Of a DNA stretch of 64,000 nucleotides, positions 1 through 8,668 are shown piece by piece; position 1 is the first letter of the stretch, and each line of letters begins with the position of its first letter. The stretch is from Mycobacterium gallinarum. GTDB lineage: Bacteria; Actinomycetota; Actinomycetes; Mycobacteriales; Mycobacteriaceae. The stretch is taken from positions 6,026,008 to 6,090,007 of the forward strand of contig NZ_AP022601.1 in NCBI RefSeq assembly GCF_010726765.1, written 5' to 3'. The position numbers and the translations under genes were made by a program. The notes below the pieces were generated by a model. It did no database searches. It was not told where the DNA came from and worked only from the letters and a program-made list of their open reading frames with translations.

Positions 1-1284
1 CGAGGCGTGCGGATCGAACGGGCAGCCGCCGGACAGATGCTGGTAGTACTCGTCGCGGAAGAACTTGATCGACGACAGGATGGGCGCGGCCGCGCCGTCA
101 CCCAACGCGCAGAACGACTTCCCGTTGATGTTGTCGGCGATGTCCAACAGTTTCTCGATATCGGCTTCGGTACCCGTGCCGGTCTCCAGCCGTGCATAGA
201 TCTGCGCCAGCCAGTAAGTGCCCTCCCGGCACGGTGTGCATTTGCCGCACGATTCGTGAGCGTAGAACTGGGTCCAGCGGCGCACCGCGCGGACGACGCA
301 GGTGGTCTCGTCGAAGACCTGCAACGCCTTGGTGCCCAGCATCGTTCCGACCCCCGCCATGCCTTCGTAATCCAGAGGCACGTCGAGGTGTTCGTCGGTC
401 AGCAGTGGTGTGGACGAACCGCCTGGTGTCCAGAACTTGAGACTGTGGCCGGCCCGGATACCGCCTGCGTAGTCGAGCAGTTCGCGCATCGTGATGCCCA
501 GCGGCGCCTCGTACTGGCCGGGGGTGGTGACGTGACCGGACAGCGAGTACAGCGTGAAGCCCGGGGATTTCTCGGTTCCCATCGACCGGAACCAGTCCAC
601 TCCGTTGAGCAGCACCGGCGGCACGCTGGCGATGGATTCGACGTTGTTGACCACCGTCGGAGAGGCGTACAGACCGGCGACGGCGGGGAACGGTGGGCGC
701 AGGCGCGGCTGCCCGCGACGGCCCTCCAGGGAGTCCAGCAGCGCTGTCTCCTCACCGCAGATGTAAGCGCCCGCCCCGGCGTGCACAATCAGTTCCAGAT
801 CGAAGCCCGAGTCGAGGATGTTCGTTCCCAGATAGCCGGCCTCGTACGCCTCGGCGACAGCCGCCTGCAGTCGCCGAAGTACCGGCACCACCTCGCCGCG
901 GACGTAGATGAACGCGTGATGCGCGCGAATCGCGTACGCCGCGATGATGACGCCCTCCACCAGGAAGTGCGGGGTGGTCAGCATCAGCGGAATGTCTTTG
1001 CACGTGCCGGGTTCGGACTCGTCTGCGTTGACGACGAGGTAGTGCGGCTTGGCGCCGGCGCCGGAGTCGTCCTGCGGGATGAACGACCATTTGGTGCCTG
1101 TCGGGAAGCCTGCGCCGCCGCGCCCCCGCAGGCCCGAATCCTTCACGGTGGCGATGAGGTCGTCGGGGTCCATTTTGAGCGCTTTGTCGAGTGCCTGGTA
1201 GCCGTCATGCCGGCGGTAGGTTTCCATCGACCAGGGTTCTGGTTCGTCCCAGAACCGGCTCAAAACGGGAGTCAGTGGTGTCAT
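1..1284 (-). CDS. nuoF: NADH-quinone oxidoreductase subunit F (C-terminus cut by window edge)
   Basis: This is the NADH-oxidising, FMN-binding subunit of respiratory complex I, on the cytoplasmic peripheral arm. The frame starts at an ATG overlapping the nuoE stop (ATGA) and stays open to base 1, giving 428 codons; the family is about 445 residues, so only a short tail is missing. Visible motifs are the NADH-binding GRGGAGFPTG, the FMN-contact segment NADESEPGTCKD, and the N3 [4Fe-4S] ligands in ESCGKCTPCREG plus a later Cys in GKSFCALGD. A 453-codon open frame on the opposite strand is only a high-GC shadow. It belongs to the leftward nuo operon. Confidence 0.97.
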   Translation of the reverse strand, partial: MTPLTPVLSRFWDEPEPWSMETYRRHDGYQALDKALKMDPDDLIATVKDSGLRGRGGAGFPTGTKWSFIPQDDSGAGAKPHYLVVNADESEPGTCKDIPLMLTTPHFLVEGVIIAAYAIRAHHAFIYVRGEVVPVLRRLQAAVAEAYEAGYLGTNILDSGFDLELIVHAGAGAYICGEETALLDSLEGRRGQPRLRPPFPAVAGLYASPTVVNNVESIASVPPVLLNGVDWFRSMGTEKSPGFTLYSLSGHVTTPGQYEAPLGITMRELLDYAGGIRAGHSLKFWTPGGSSTPLLTDEHLDVPLDYEGMAGVGTMLGTKALQVFDETTCVVRAVRRWTQFYAHESCGKCTPCREGTYWLAQIYARLETGTGTEADIEKLLDIADNINGKSFCALGDGAAAPILSSIKFFRDEYYQHLSGGCPFDPHAS

Positions 1285-2150
1285 GTCTTCGATTCCGTTG
1301 CGTCCGGGTCGGTTTCGGGTTCGTTCGGCTTGGCCGGTACGTCGGCGGACGGTGCGGGGGCCGCTTGATCCTTTGTCGCCTCGGTCGCGACCTTCTCGTC
1401 GTCAGGCCCGCTGTGAGAATCCGTCACCGCGTCGGCGGCGGGCGCCTCCATGCCACGTTCCTTGGCGATCCGCAGCCCGGCCAGCGTCGCGTCCCCGGTC
1501 GGGGTCTGCGCGGCGGCTGCCTGCGGATCAGGCAGGCCTGCAAGGACTCTCGCCGTCTCTTTGAACTTGCACAGCGGCGCGCCACGGGTCGGCATGGGCG
1601 GCGTGCCGTCGCGTAAGCCGTCGACGAGGTCGCGGGCGGATGACGGTGTCTGGTTGTCGAAGAACTCCCAGTTGACCATCACGACCGGTGCGTAGTCGCA
1701 TGCGGCGTTGCACTCGACGTGCTCGAGGGTGACCTTGCCGTCTTCGGTGGTTTCGCCGGCGTGTACACCCAGGTGGTCTTCGAGCGCTTCGAGAATCGCG
1801 TCGCCGCCCATGATCGCGCACAGCGTGTTTGTGCACACGCCGACCAGGTATTCACCGGTCGGCGTGCGGCGGTACATGGAGTAGAAGGTGGCCACCGCGG
1901 TGACTTCGGCGTCGGTCAGCCCCAACTGCTTGGCGCAGAACGCGATACCCGCGGGTGTCAGGCATCCGTCTTCGGACTGGACGAGGTGCAGCAGTGGCAA
2001 CAACGCCGAACGGCTCTGCGGATAGCGGGCGATGACCGTCTCGGCGTCTGCCGCCAGGCGTGCCGCCACCTCGGCTGGATATATCTTGGCGCCGTGAATC
2101 GGCGGGCCCGGCTCATCGGGGCGCTGACCGAGCTCGAGGAACACAGTCAC
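1281..2150 (-). CDS. nuoE: NADH-quinone oxidoreductase subunit E
   Basis: This complex I subunit carries the N1a [2Fe-2S] cluster next to NuoF. The GTG start was chosen because it overlaps the nuoD stop by 4 bases (GTGA) and gives the expected N-terminus; a longer in-frame extension runs inside nuoD and is rejected. Cluster cysteines are seen as CTNTLC and, about 40 residues later, CNAAC. The 289-residue product has a roughly 90-residue C-terminal tail rich in Ala, Pro, Asp and Glu after the fold. A tail of this kind is known in mycobacterial NuoE and is probably disordered. Confidence 0.95.
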   Translation of the reverse strand: MTVFLELGQRPDEPGPPIHGAKIYPAEVAARLAADAETVIARYPQSRSALLPLLHLVQSEDGCLTPAGIAFCAKQLGLTDAEVTAVATFYSMYRRTPTGEYLVGVCTNTLCAIMGGDAILEALEDHLGVHAGETTEDGKVTLEHVECNAACDYAPVVMVNWEFFDNQTPSSARDLVDGLRDGTPPMPTRGAPLCKFKETARVLAGLPDPQAAAAQTPTGDATLAGLRIAKERGMEAPAADAVTDSHSGPDDEKVATEATKDQAAPAPSADVPAKPNEPETDPDATESKT

Positions 2151-3499
2151 CTGTCCACGCCTCCCATTACCGGGTCGATCGACGCCACCGCGGTGATGGC
2201 GTCGGCGACCATGCCGCCTTCGCACATGGCGGCGACGGCTTGCAGGTTGTTGAAGGAGGGGTCGCGGTAGTGCACGCGGTAGGGCCGGGTGCCGCCGTCG
2301 GAGACCATGTGTACTCCGAGTTCGCCGCGCGGGGATTCGACCGCTACATAGACCTGCCCGGCGGGGACGCGGATGCCTTCGGTGACAAGCTTGAAGTGGT
2401 GGATCAAGCCCTCCATGGAGTGGCCCATGATCTTGGCGATGTGTTCTTCGGAGTTGCCGAGCCCGTCGGGGCCGAGTTTGAGGTCGGCGGGCCAGGCCAG
2501 CTTTTTGTCCTGGATCATCACCGGTCCGGGATTGGGCACGTCGAGTCGGTCGACGCATTGGGTGATGATCTTGAGCGACTCGTGCATTTCTTTGACCCTG
2601 ATCAGGTAGCGGCCATAGGAGTCGCAGGCGTCGTCGGTGATGACGTCGAAGTCGTAGGTCTCATACCCGCAGTAGGGCTGCGACTTGCGCAGGTCGTGGG
2701 GCAGTCCGGTGGAGCGCAGGCAGGGACCGGTGATGCCCAGCGCCATGCACCCTTCCAGACCCAGATAGCCGATGCCCTGGGTGCGCGCCTTCCAGATGTA
2801 GTTCTCGCTGAGTAGGTCCTCGAGGTCCTTGAGCCGCTTGGGCATCAACGTGAGCATGTCGCGTAGTTGGCCGATGGCTTCGTCGGGCAGATCCATGGCC
2901 ACCCCGCCGGGGCGGATGTAGGCGTTGTTCATCCGTAGCCCGGTGATGGTTTCGAACAGCGACAGGATCTGCTCGCGTTCGCGGAATCCGTAGAACATCG
3001 CGCCCATGGAGCCCAGTTCCATGCCGCCGGTGGCCAGGGCGACCAGGTGGCTGGAGATCCTGTTCAGTTCCATCATCATCACGCGGATAACGCTGGCGCG
3101 TTCGGGGATGTCGTCGGTGACGCCGAGGAGCTTCTCGACACCCAGGCAGTACACCGTCTCGTTGAAAAGCGGTGACAGGTAATCCATTCGGGTGACGAAG
3201 GTGACACCTTGAGTCCAGGTGCGGAACTCGAGGTTCTTCTCGATGCCGGTGTGGAGATAGCCGATGCCGCAACGGATCTCGACGATCGTTTCGCCCTCGA
3301 TCTCCAGGATCAGGCGCAGCACCCCGTGCGTGGAGGGATGTTGGGGGCCCATGTTGACCACGATGCGTTCCCCGGCGTGGGAGGCCGCGTTTTGTTTCGC
3401 GGCCTCCACGACCTGATCCCAGTCTTGGCCGCCGACGACGACCACGGTTTCGGTTCCGCCCGAATCAGAAGGATTGGCCGGATTGTCCGGTGAATTCAT
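2147..3499 (-). CDS. nuoD: NADH-quinone oxidoreductase subunit D
   Basis: This is the 49-kDa-type quinone-site subunit of complex I, 450 residues. The conserved [12 protein letters not shown] segment lies near residue 50, followed by the [11 protein letters not shown] helix typical of NuoD and NiFe-hydrogenase large subunits. It ends GGVDR, as expected for the family. Its ATG overlaps the nuoC stop by one base (TGATG) and its stop overlaps the nuoE GTG, so translation within the operon is probably coupled. The N-terminal 45 residues are Asn/Ser/Pro/Gly-rich and probably flexible. Confidence 0.97.
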   Translation of the reverse strand: MNSPDNPANPSDSGGTETVVVVGGQDWDQVVEAAKQNAASHAGERIVVNMGPQHPSTHGVLRLILEIEGETIVEIRCGIGYLHTGIEKNLEFRTWTQGVTFVTRMDYLSPLFNETVYCLGVEKLLGVTDDIPERASVIRVMMMELNRISSHLVALATGGMELGSMGAMFYGFREREQILSLFETITGLRMNNAYIRPGGVAMDLPDEAIGQLRDMLTLMPKRLKDLEDLLSENYIWKARTQGIGYLGLEGCMALGITGPCLRSTGLPHDLRKSQPYCGYETYDFDVITDDACDSYGRYLIRVKEMHESLKIITQCVDRLDVPNPGPVMIQDKKLAWPADLKLGPDGLGNSEEHIAKIMGHSMEGLIHHFKLVTEGIRVPAGQVYVAVESPRGELGVHMVSDGGTRPYRVHYRDPSFNNLQAVAAMCEGGMVADAITAVASIDPVMGGVDR

Positions 3500-4206
3500 C
3501 AGTTGTAGGACCTCCGCTGATCGGGCGGCGGAATCTCAGCGCCGTGGTACTCGACGGGGATACCGCCTAGCGGGTAGTCCTTGCGCTGCGGGTGGCCTAC
3601 CCAGTCGTCGGGCATCTCGATGCGCGTCAGCGCGGGATGGCCGTCGAAGATGATGCCGAAGAAGTCGTAGGTTTCGCGTTCGTGCCAGTCGACGGTCGGA
3701 TACACCGCGTATAGCGACGGGATGTGGGGGTCGGCGTCGGCAGCGGCGACTTCCACGCGGATGCGACGGTTGTGCGTGATCGACATCAGCGGATACACCG
3801 CGTGCAGCTCACGCCCTTCGTCGTCCGGGTAGTGCACGCCGCTGACCCCAAGGCACAGTTCGAACTTCAGGCCGGGATCATCGCGCAGCGCCTGGGCCAC
3901 CGCGGGCAGCTGCTCACGCCGAACCTCCAGCGTCAGCTCATCGCGATAGACCACCACCCGCTCGATCGACTCCGCGTAGCCGTCCTCGCCCAGTGCCGCG
4001 GCCAGTGTGTCGACCACCTCGTCGAAGAAGCCGCCGTAGGGGCGTGGCGAACTGCCCGGCAGCGCGACGGAGCGGACGAGGCGGCCATAACCGGACGTGT
4101 CACCGGAGCCCTGGGCGCCGAACATGCCGCGGCGCACACCGATGACTTCGGGCGGATCGATGTCAGCCTGCGGGCCGTGACCGGTGCCATTGCTGTGTTC
4201 CGTCAC
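3499..4206 (-). CDS. nuoC: NADH-quinone oxidoreductase subunit C
   Basis: This is the 30-kDa subunit of complex I, 235 residues, and pairs with NuoD to form the arm near the quinone site. The family signature is near the C-terminus: [18 protein letters not shown] followed by [16 protein letters not shown]. The start ATG overlaps the nuoB stop by 4 bases. An N-terminal extension of about 45 residues precedes the conserved domain, as in other mycobacteria. Confidence 0.97.
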   Translation of the reverse strand: MTEHSNGTGHGPQADIDPPEVIGVRRGMFGAQGSGDTSGYGRLVRSVALPGSSPRPYGGFFDEVVDTLAAALGEDGYAESIERVVVYRDELTLEVRREQLPAVAQALRDDPGLKFELCLGVSGVHYPDDEGRELHAVYPLMSITHNRRIRVEVAAADADPHIPSLYAVYPTVDWHERETYDFFGIIFDGHPALTRIEMPDDWVGHPQRKDYPLGGIPVEYHGAEIPPPDQRRSYN

Positions 4207-4757
4207 CTCAGCAAACCCTTGAGCTCGATGGTCGGCGTGACCGACAGGGCTGCCTTCTCGGCTTCGCGAATCGCCTCCTCGCGGTGAACGCCGAGTGGCA
4301 TCTCCTGAATCTTGTCGTGCAGCTTGAGGATTGCGTGCAGCAGCATCTCCGGGCGCGGCGGGCAGCCGGGCAGATAGATGTCGACCGGCACAACGTGGTC
4401 GACGCCCTGCACAATCGCGTAGTTATTGAACATCCCGCCCGAGGACGCACACACGCCCATCGCCAGCACCCACTTGGGCTCGGCCATCTGGTCGTAGATC
4501 TGGCGCAGCACCGGAGCCATCTTCTGACTCACCCGACCTGCGACGATCATCAGATCGGCCTGCCGAGGCGTCGCCGAGAAGCGCTCCATGCCGAAGCGCG
4601 AGATGTCGAACCGCGGGCCCGCGGTCGCCATCATCTCGATCGCACAGCAGGCCAGCCCGAACGTCGCCGGCCACAGCGAGCCCTTGCGGATGTAGCCGGC
4701 GACCTTCTCGACCGTCGACAGCATGATTCCGCCGGGCAGTTTCTCTTCTAGTCCCAT
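4203..4757 (-). CDS. nuoB: NADH-quinone oxidoreductase subunit B
   Basis: This subunit carries the terminal [4Fe-4S] cluster N2 that reduces quinone. Ligand cysteines are visible as GLACC (adjacent pair), VCASSGG and LPGCPPRPE. The ATG giving [10 protein letters not shown] was chosen because it yields 184 residues, the usual mycobacterial length; the frame stays open upstream inside nuoA, but that stretch is not NuoB-like. The start overlaps the end of nuoA by 10 bases. Confidence 0.96.
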   Translation of the reverse strand: MGLEEKLPGGIMLSTVEKVAGYIRKGSLWPATFGLACCAIEMMATAGPRFDISRFGMERFSATPRQADLMIVAGRVSQKMAPVLRQIYDQMAEPKWVLAMGVCASSGGMFNNYAIVQGVDHVVPVDIYLPGCPPRPEMLLHAILKLHDKIQEMPLGVHREEAIREAEKAALSVTPTIELKGLLR

Positions 4758-5119
4758 GCCAGGCCACCTCTCCGCCAGACGTACGCGTAGGCGACGAACA
4801 CCACCACCATGAAGAGAAGCATCTCTACCAGCGCGAACAGTCCGAGATTGTCGAAAGCGACCGCCCAGGGATAGAGGAAGACGATCTCGATGTCGAAGAT
4901 GATGAACAACATCGCGGTCAGGTAGTACTTGATCGGGAATCGCTGGCCCGCCGAGTGGGCACTGGCCAGTCCCGGGACTGGTTCGATGCCGCACTCGTAG
5001 GCTTCGAGTTTGGACTGGTTGTAGCGCCTCGGGCCGACCAGCAGAGCAATGCCGACCGAGCCGACCGCGAACACCGCCGCGATTCCGCCGAGTACCAGTA
5101 TCGGGGTGTACAAATCCAT
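4748..5119 (-). CDS. nuoA: NADH-quinone oxidoreductase subunit A
   Basis: This small membrane subunit of complex I is first in the operon. It has three hydrophobic segments (about residues 5-27, 65-85 and 90-112) and the loop sequence AYECGIEP with its conserved Cys. The ATG of [12 protein letters not shown] was chosen: it lies after a purine-rich GAGGGAGCG ribosome site and gives 123 residues. The longer frame starting 75 bases upstream adds a non-homologous leader. The product ends in the typical [10 protein letters not shown]. Confidence 0.95.
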   Translation of the reverse strand: MDLYTPILVLGGIAAVFAVGSVGIALLVGPRRYNQSKLEAYECGIEPVPGLASAHSAGQRFPIKYYLTAMLFIIFDIEIVFLYPWAVAFDNLGLFALVEMLLFMVVVFVAYAYVWRRGGLAWD

Positions 5120-5283
5120 GCCGAGCAAACGCTCCCTCGTGGGCTGTCGATGTGAGCTTACCCACACCCTAGCGGGCATGGGGATGAGCGCCACACCTTG
5201 GGGTTAGTATGGCTAAGATCACACTTCCGCTATGTCGTCGTGCCGCGAATGGGCAAGTGCGACAGCGAGTTTGGTGTTTTGGG
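5120..5283 (-). promoter_or_regulatory. Upstream region of the nuo operon
   Basis: These 164 bases separate the receiver-domain gene from nuoA, both leftward. No gene is visible. The stretch must hold the nuoA ribosome binding site (about 5125-5135 on the minus strand) and probably the operon promoter. A CATACT hexamer on the minus strand near 5207-5212 is a candidate -10 element, but I could not pair it convincingly with a -35. Confidence 0.4.
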
Positions 5284-5682
5284 TTACTGCACGGGTGTGC
5301 GCAGCAGCGAAACCACCGCGTCGCCCAGCCGGATCGGGTCGATCGGATGGGGGACAGCGGCCTCGGCGCGCGACCAGTTGGCCAGCCAAGCGTCGTCGGG
5401 GCGTCCGGTGAGCACGAGGACGGGCGGGCAGTCGGCGATCTCATCCTTGAGCTGCTTGGCAATTCCCATACCACCCGTCGGAGTGGCCTCGCCATCGAGG
5501 ATCACCAGATCGAAACCGCCCTCGTCCATCTGTCGGATGACCATCGGACCGGTGGCGATCTCGACGTACGTCAGCTCCGGCAGGTCCGGGTGCACGCGCT
5601 TTCCAAGCGCGAGCTGCACCTGCTCTCGAGTCCTGGGATTGTCGCTGTAGACAAGGACCCGAAGTGGTGATTGCTCGACCAT
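5284..5682 (-). CDS. Atypical orphan response-regulator receiver protein (Rv3143-like)
   Basis: This is a single CheY-like receiver domain of 132 residues with no output domain, placed just upstream of nuoA as Rv3143 is in M. tuberculosis. The phosphoacceptor-type Asp is seen in LVILDGE and the switch Thr/Ser region in VLVLTGR. The usual acidic pair near the N-terminus is reduced to one Asp (VYSDNP), and the conserved Lys-Pro is replaced by His-Pro (AAVPHPID). Phosphorylation chemistry may therefore be altered or lost. The location suggests a link to complex I, but the sequence alone does not show it. Confidence 0.85.
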   Translation of the reverse strand: MVEQSPLRVLVYSDNPRTREQVQLALGKRVHPDLPELTYVEIATGPMVIRQMDEGGFDLVILDGEATPTGGMGIAKQLKDEIADCPPVLVLTGRPDDAWLANWSRAEAAVPHPIDPIRLGDAVVSLLRTPVQ

Positions 5683-5698
5683 GCGCCCGATCGTACGG

Positions 5699-6232
5699 CT
5701 AGGTTGCGCGTCGGAACACGAGGTCGCCGGAGATCGTCACGTTGTCGGTGATCATCCCCATCAGGTTGCCGTCGACTCCGAAGTCCTGACGGTTGATGGT
5801 CGTCTTCGTCGTCAGCCGCATTCCGCCGTCGCCGACGGGCGTCACCTTCGCCTTCAACTCGACCGGCTTCGTCGTGCCCTTGATGGTGAGCTGCGCGCGC
5901 AGTCCGACGGTGTCGGCGGTCACCGAATCCGCCGAGCTGACGACCACGCTGATGTCTGGAAACTTGTCGGCTTCAAAGAAGTCGGCGGAGCGCAGATGCT
6001 CGTCGCGTTTGCCGATGCCGCTGCGTAGCGATGCCGCCTTGACGTCGACGCGGCCGGAAACCGTTTGCGGGGCAGTGACTTGGCCCTCGGCGTCGAACTC
6101 GGTGAACCGTACCTTTACCGGCATCACACCCCAGAGTGACTTGCTCGTCGCCGTGACGGTCGATTGATCTGCGACGGCGGTCCAGGTTCCGGCCGACGCC
6201 GGGTCGCTGAAAAATTCGCTGAGGCTTGCCAT
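5699..6232 (-). CDS. YceI-family polyisoprenoid-binding-like protein
   Basis: This 177-residue protein has the YceI lipocalin-like beta-barrel pattern. It begins with a short helix and a GTWTAVADQSTV strand, then RSGIGKRDEHLRSADFFEA (the family's SSIDTGNEKRDEHLKSADFF motif) and TIKGTTKPVELKA. No signal peptide is visible, so the protein is probably cytoplasmic. Family members bind long isoprenoid or fatty chains; the ligand here is unknown. It lies 16 bases from the receiver gene and 11 bases from the SnoaL-like gene, all leftward, so co-transcription is likely. Confidence 0.88.
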   Translation of the reverse strand: MASLSEFFSDPASAGTWTAVADQSTVTATSKSLWGVMPVKVRFTEFDAEGQVTAPQTVSGRVDVKAASLRSGIGKRDEHLRSADFFEADKFPDISVVVSSADSVTADTVGLRAQLTIKGTTKPVELKAKVTPVGDGGMRLTTKTTINRQDFGVDGNLMGMITDNVTISGDLVFRRAT

Positions 6233-6243
6233 GTCGTCTCCTA

Positions 6244-6642
6244 TCAGTTGGACGTATCGAGCAGTGGGGCCATTTCCGCCGGGTCGAAGTACTCGTCGAT
6301 GCGGGTGATCAGTCCGGCGGTACCCACTTTGATGACGATGCAGACACGCATATGGATCGATGTCCCGTTGCGGCTGTCGGCATGCAGGATGTGCTGCTGT
6401 ACGAAACCGCCGTCGAAGAACTGGCGATCGAGTACCTCGTAGCGGCGGGAGGTCGTCGCATTGATGAACCAGTCGATGATCCGCGCCGCCCGATCTTTCG
6501 CGCTGTCTCGGGTGTCGCCCGAATGCCAGACCAGTACCTCATCGCTGAACAGCTGCTTCACCGTGACGATGTCGCTGTTGGCGATCGCCTCGAAGAGCCG
6601 ATCGGCAACGTCGACGAGCACGCTCGATTCCGTAACGGACAT
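6244..6642 (-). CDS. SnoaL/NTF2-like fold protein
   Basis: This 132-residue single-domain protein has the pattern of the NTF2-like superfamily: an N-terminal helix (ADRLFEAIANSDIVTVKQLF), a DEVLVWHSGDT strand, and a C-terminal strand ending in RIDEYFDPAEMAPLL. Such proteins serve as isomerases, cyclases, dehydratases or ligand carriers; no specific reaction can be assigned. It is divergent from the methyltransferase at 6695, with 52 bases for both promoters. Confidence 0.8.
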   Translation of the reverse strand: MSVTESSVLVDVADRLFEAIANSDIVTVKQLFSDEVLVWHSGDTRDSAKDRAARIIDWFINATTSRRYEVLDRQFFDGGFVQQHILHADSRNGTSIHMRVCIVIKVGTAGLITRIDEYFDPAEMAPLLDTSN

Positions 6643-6694
6643 TCACCTGACCTCTCTTGACCTAAAGCAAGGTTGAGGTAGAACCCTGGACTTC

Positions 6695-7324
6695 ATGGAT
6701 TCCACCCCAACCTTCTCCCGATTCGACGATGCCTACAAGACCCGAACCGCGCCGTGGGTGATCGGCGAACCTCAGCCGGCGATCGTCGGCGTCGAACGGG
6801 CCGGTCTCATCCGCGGTGCCGTACTCGACGCCGGCTGCGGGACCGGCGAGCACACGATCCTGCTCACCCGCCTCGGGTACGACGTGCTCGGCGTCGACGC
6901 CGCCCCGACGGCGATCGAGCAGGCCCGCGAGAACGCGGCCGCCAAAGGCGTCGACGCCCACTTCGAGGTCGCCGACGCGATGAACCTCGGCGACGAGCCG
7001 CGCTACGACACGATTGTCGACAGCGCGCTGTTCCACATATTCGACGACACGGACCGCGTCCGATACGTCGCCGGTCTGCACGCCGTGTGCAGGCCGGGCG
7101 CGGTGGTGCACGTGCTGGCGCTGTCCGACAAGGGCCGCGGATTCGGCCCCGAGGTCAGTGAGGCGGTGGTTCGCGAGGCGTTCCGAGACGGCTGGACGCT
7201 GGAGGCGCTGGACGAGACCACCTATCGCGGCGTGGTCCAGGAACCGCATGTCGAGGCGATCGGTCGGCCGGTCGGGACCGTGGTCGACGAACCGGCCTGG
7301 CTGGCCCGCATCCGCCGCCTCTGA
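6695..7324 (+). CDS. Class I SAM-dependent methyltransferase
   Basis: This 209-residue protein has a Rossmann-type methyltransferase domain. Motif I is AVLDAGCGTGEHTILL near residue 47, followed by the acidic GVDAAPTAIEQA strand end that contacts the SAM ribose, and DTIVDSALFHIFDD near residue 105. The N-terminal FDDAYKTRTAPWVIGEPQP is typical of small-molecule methyltransferases with thiopurine-methyltransferase-like starts. The substrate is unknown. Transcription runs away from the YceI/SnoaL-like cluster and ends at a strong hairpin. Confidence 0.9.
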   Translation: MDSTPTFSRFDDAYKTRTAPWVIGEPQPAIVGVERAGLIRGAVLDAGCGTGEHTILLTRLGYDVLGVDAAPTAIEQARENAAAKGVDAHFEVADAMNLGDEPRYDTIVDSALFHIFDDTDRVRYVAGLHAVCRPGAVVHVLALSDKGRGFGPEVSEAVVREAFRDGWTLEALDETTYRGVVQEPHVEAIGRPVGTVVDEPAWLARIRRL

Positions 7325-7327
7325 CTC

Positions 7328-7380
7328 GTGAATCCGGCGCGCGTATCGCCCGTGGCGGTCGGTTTGCGCGCCCGATTCAC
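7328..7380. terminator. Bidirectional hairpin between convergent genes
   Basis: Arms at 7328-7342 and 7366-7380 pair over 14 of 15 positions (GTGAATC...GATTCAC core). The hairpin sits between the convergent methyltransferase and DUF6285 genes and overlaps the stop codon of the latter. There is no clear U-tract, as is common for mycobacterial terminators. Confidence 0.7.
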
Positions 7381-7712
7381 TCGGCATAGCCGGGGTGGTT
7401 GACGTCGAGGCGTCGTCGCACGATCGTGCGCAGACCGGCCAGCAGTTCGTCGCACCGGTCGTCGAGGTCGCCGGCGCGGATCGCCATCGCGAGCTCGGTT
7501 TCGTCCGCGTAGCCCAGCCCGTTGAGTGCAGCGGCGACGTCATCGGCGGACCCGTCTAGCAGTTCGCGCTCCACGATGCGCAATACATTGGCGGCGACGC
7601 GGGCGTGGAAGTTGACCGGCGGCCCGACGGCGCCGCGCACATCGTTGTCAAGGAAATCAGCGACCGCCCCGACCAGTTCGGCCGCGGTCGGTCGGCCGTA
7701 CAGCCCGCTCAT
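7377..7712 (-). CDS. DUF6285 protein, partner of the APH-like kinase
   Basis: This 111-residue protein starts MSGLYGRPTAAELVGAVADF and contains the NFHARVAANVL segment characteristic of DUF6285. These proteins are commonly encoded next to an APH-like kinase and an acyl-CoA dehydrogenase, as here; the biochemical role is unknown. The ATG overlaps the kinase stop (ATGA), so translation is coupled. A longer in-frame extension upstream runs inside the kinase gene and is rejected. Confidence 0.85.
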   Translation of the reverse strand: MSGLYGRPTAAELVGAVADFLDNDVRGAVGPPVNFHARVAANVLRIVERELLDGSADDVAAALNGLGYADETELAMAIRAGDLDDRCDELLAGLRTIVRRRLDVNHPGYAE

Positions 7713-8668
7713 TTCGGACCACCTCCCGTGAGCAGATCCAGCACGTCCCATTCGGTTTCGGCGACGCGGCGACCGATCGCCGCCAATTCGACCGACCGGT
7801 TCAGGCCCGATAGATGCCGTTCGGCCTGGAATCGGCAGATGACTCCCCAGCGCAGGGTCGCGACGGTGAGCCACCAGCGGAACACGTCGCGATCCAGCTC
7901 GGTTCCCGCGGCGGCTTCGTAGGCCGACAGGAAACTCTCGACGCTGCCGAGACCACCCGCGCCCATGTCTTCGGGCGCACCGAAGCGCCAGGCGCGGATG
8001 CAGAACCACGCCAGGTCCTCGTACACCTCGCCGGTATGAACCAGCTCCCAGTCCAGCACCGCCGCCAACCCGTTCTCGTCGACGATCAGATTGCCCATTC
8101 GGAAGTCGCCGTGCACGAGCACCTGCCGGGTGGGCGCAGGACGATTCGCGGCCAGCCAGCGGAACGCCCACTCGAACGTTGCTGTGGTGTCCTTCATTTC
8201 GTCGAGCCGGTCCCGCCACTCGGCAAGGTCGTCGAACCCGTCGAGTCCGGGCACATCGGTGTCTGCCCGGTGGACGGCCGCCAGCGCCTGGGCGCACTGA
8301 TGCAACAGCCGGTCCCGGCCCGCGTCGTCGAGGGTGCGATAGATCCGCCTGACGATCGTCTCGCCGGCGATCGCGTTGCAGATCAGATACGGGTTGCCCA
8401 GTGCGGCAGGGGAATTATCGGCGGTCACGATCTGGGGGACAGGGGCGCCGGCTTTGGCTGCACGCTTCTGCACAGCGGCCTCCAGCTCCATGCTTGCGTG
8501 CACGTCGTCGGGCGGCCCGGTGCGCAGGATCAACGGCCGCCGCTCATCGGTGACCGCGTCGAATGCCCACGTCGTCCTGCTCGCCCCGCCCGTGAGGGCG
8601 CGCAGGTTCTCGACGACCACGCCGTCGCCCAGTTCCGTGCGGAGCACGGCCTCGAGCTGATCCTTCAC
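7709..8668 (-). CDS. APH-like phosphotransferase family protein
   Basis: This 319-residue protein kinase-fold protein belongs to the aminoglycoside phosphotransferase/choline kinase family. The catalytic loop is VLVHGDFRMGNLI (Brenner motif HGDxxxxN), and the metal-binding Asp is in AAVLDWELVHTG. Members paired with acyl-CoA dehydrogenases (the ACAD10/11-type arrangement) probably phosphorylate a hydroxyacyl-CoA intermediate rather than an antibiotic; that is inference from context. The GTG start was chosen because it overlaps the acyl-CoA dehydrogenase stop (GTGA). Confidence 0.88.
   Translation of the reverse strand: MKDQLEAVLRTELGDGVVVENLRALTGGASRTTWAFDAVTDERRPLILRTGPPDDVHASMELEAAVQKRAAKAGAPVPQIVTADNSPAALGNPYLICNAIAGETIVRRIYRTLDDAGRDRLLHQCAQALAAVHRADTDVPGLDGFDDLAEWRDRLDEMKDTTATFEWAFRWLAANRPAPTRQVLVHGDFRMGNLIVDENGLAAVLDWELVHTGEVYEDLAWFCIRAWRFGAPEDMGAGGLGSVESFLSAYEAAAGTELDRDVFRWWLTVATLRWGVICRFQAERHLSGLNRSVELAAIGRRVAETEWDVLDLLTGGGPK

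Noticed and set aside
7..1368. Long plus-strand open frame of 453 codons
   Set aside because: It is exactly antisense to nuoF, which has all family motifs; the predicted protein has no recognisable features and is a GC-rich shadow.
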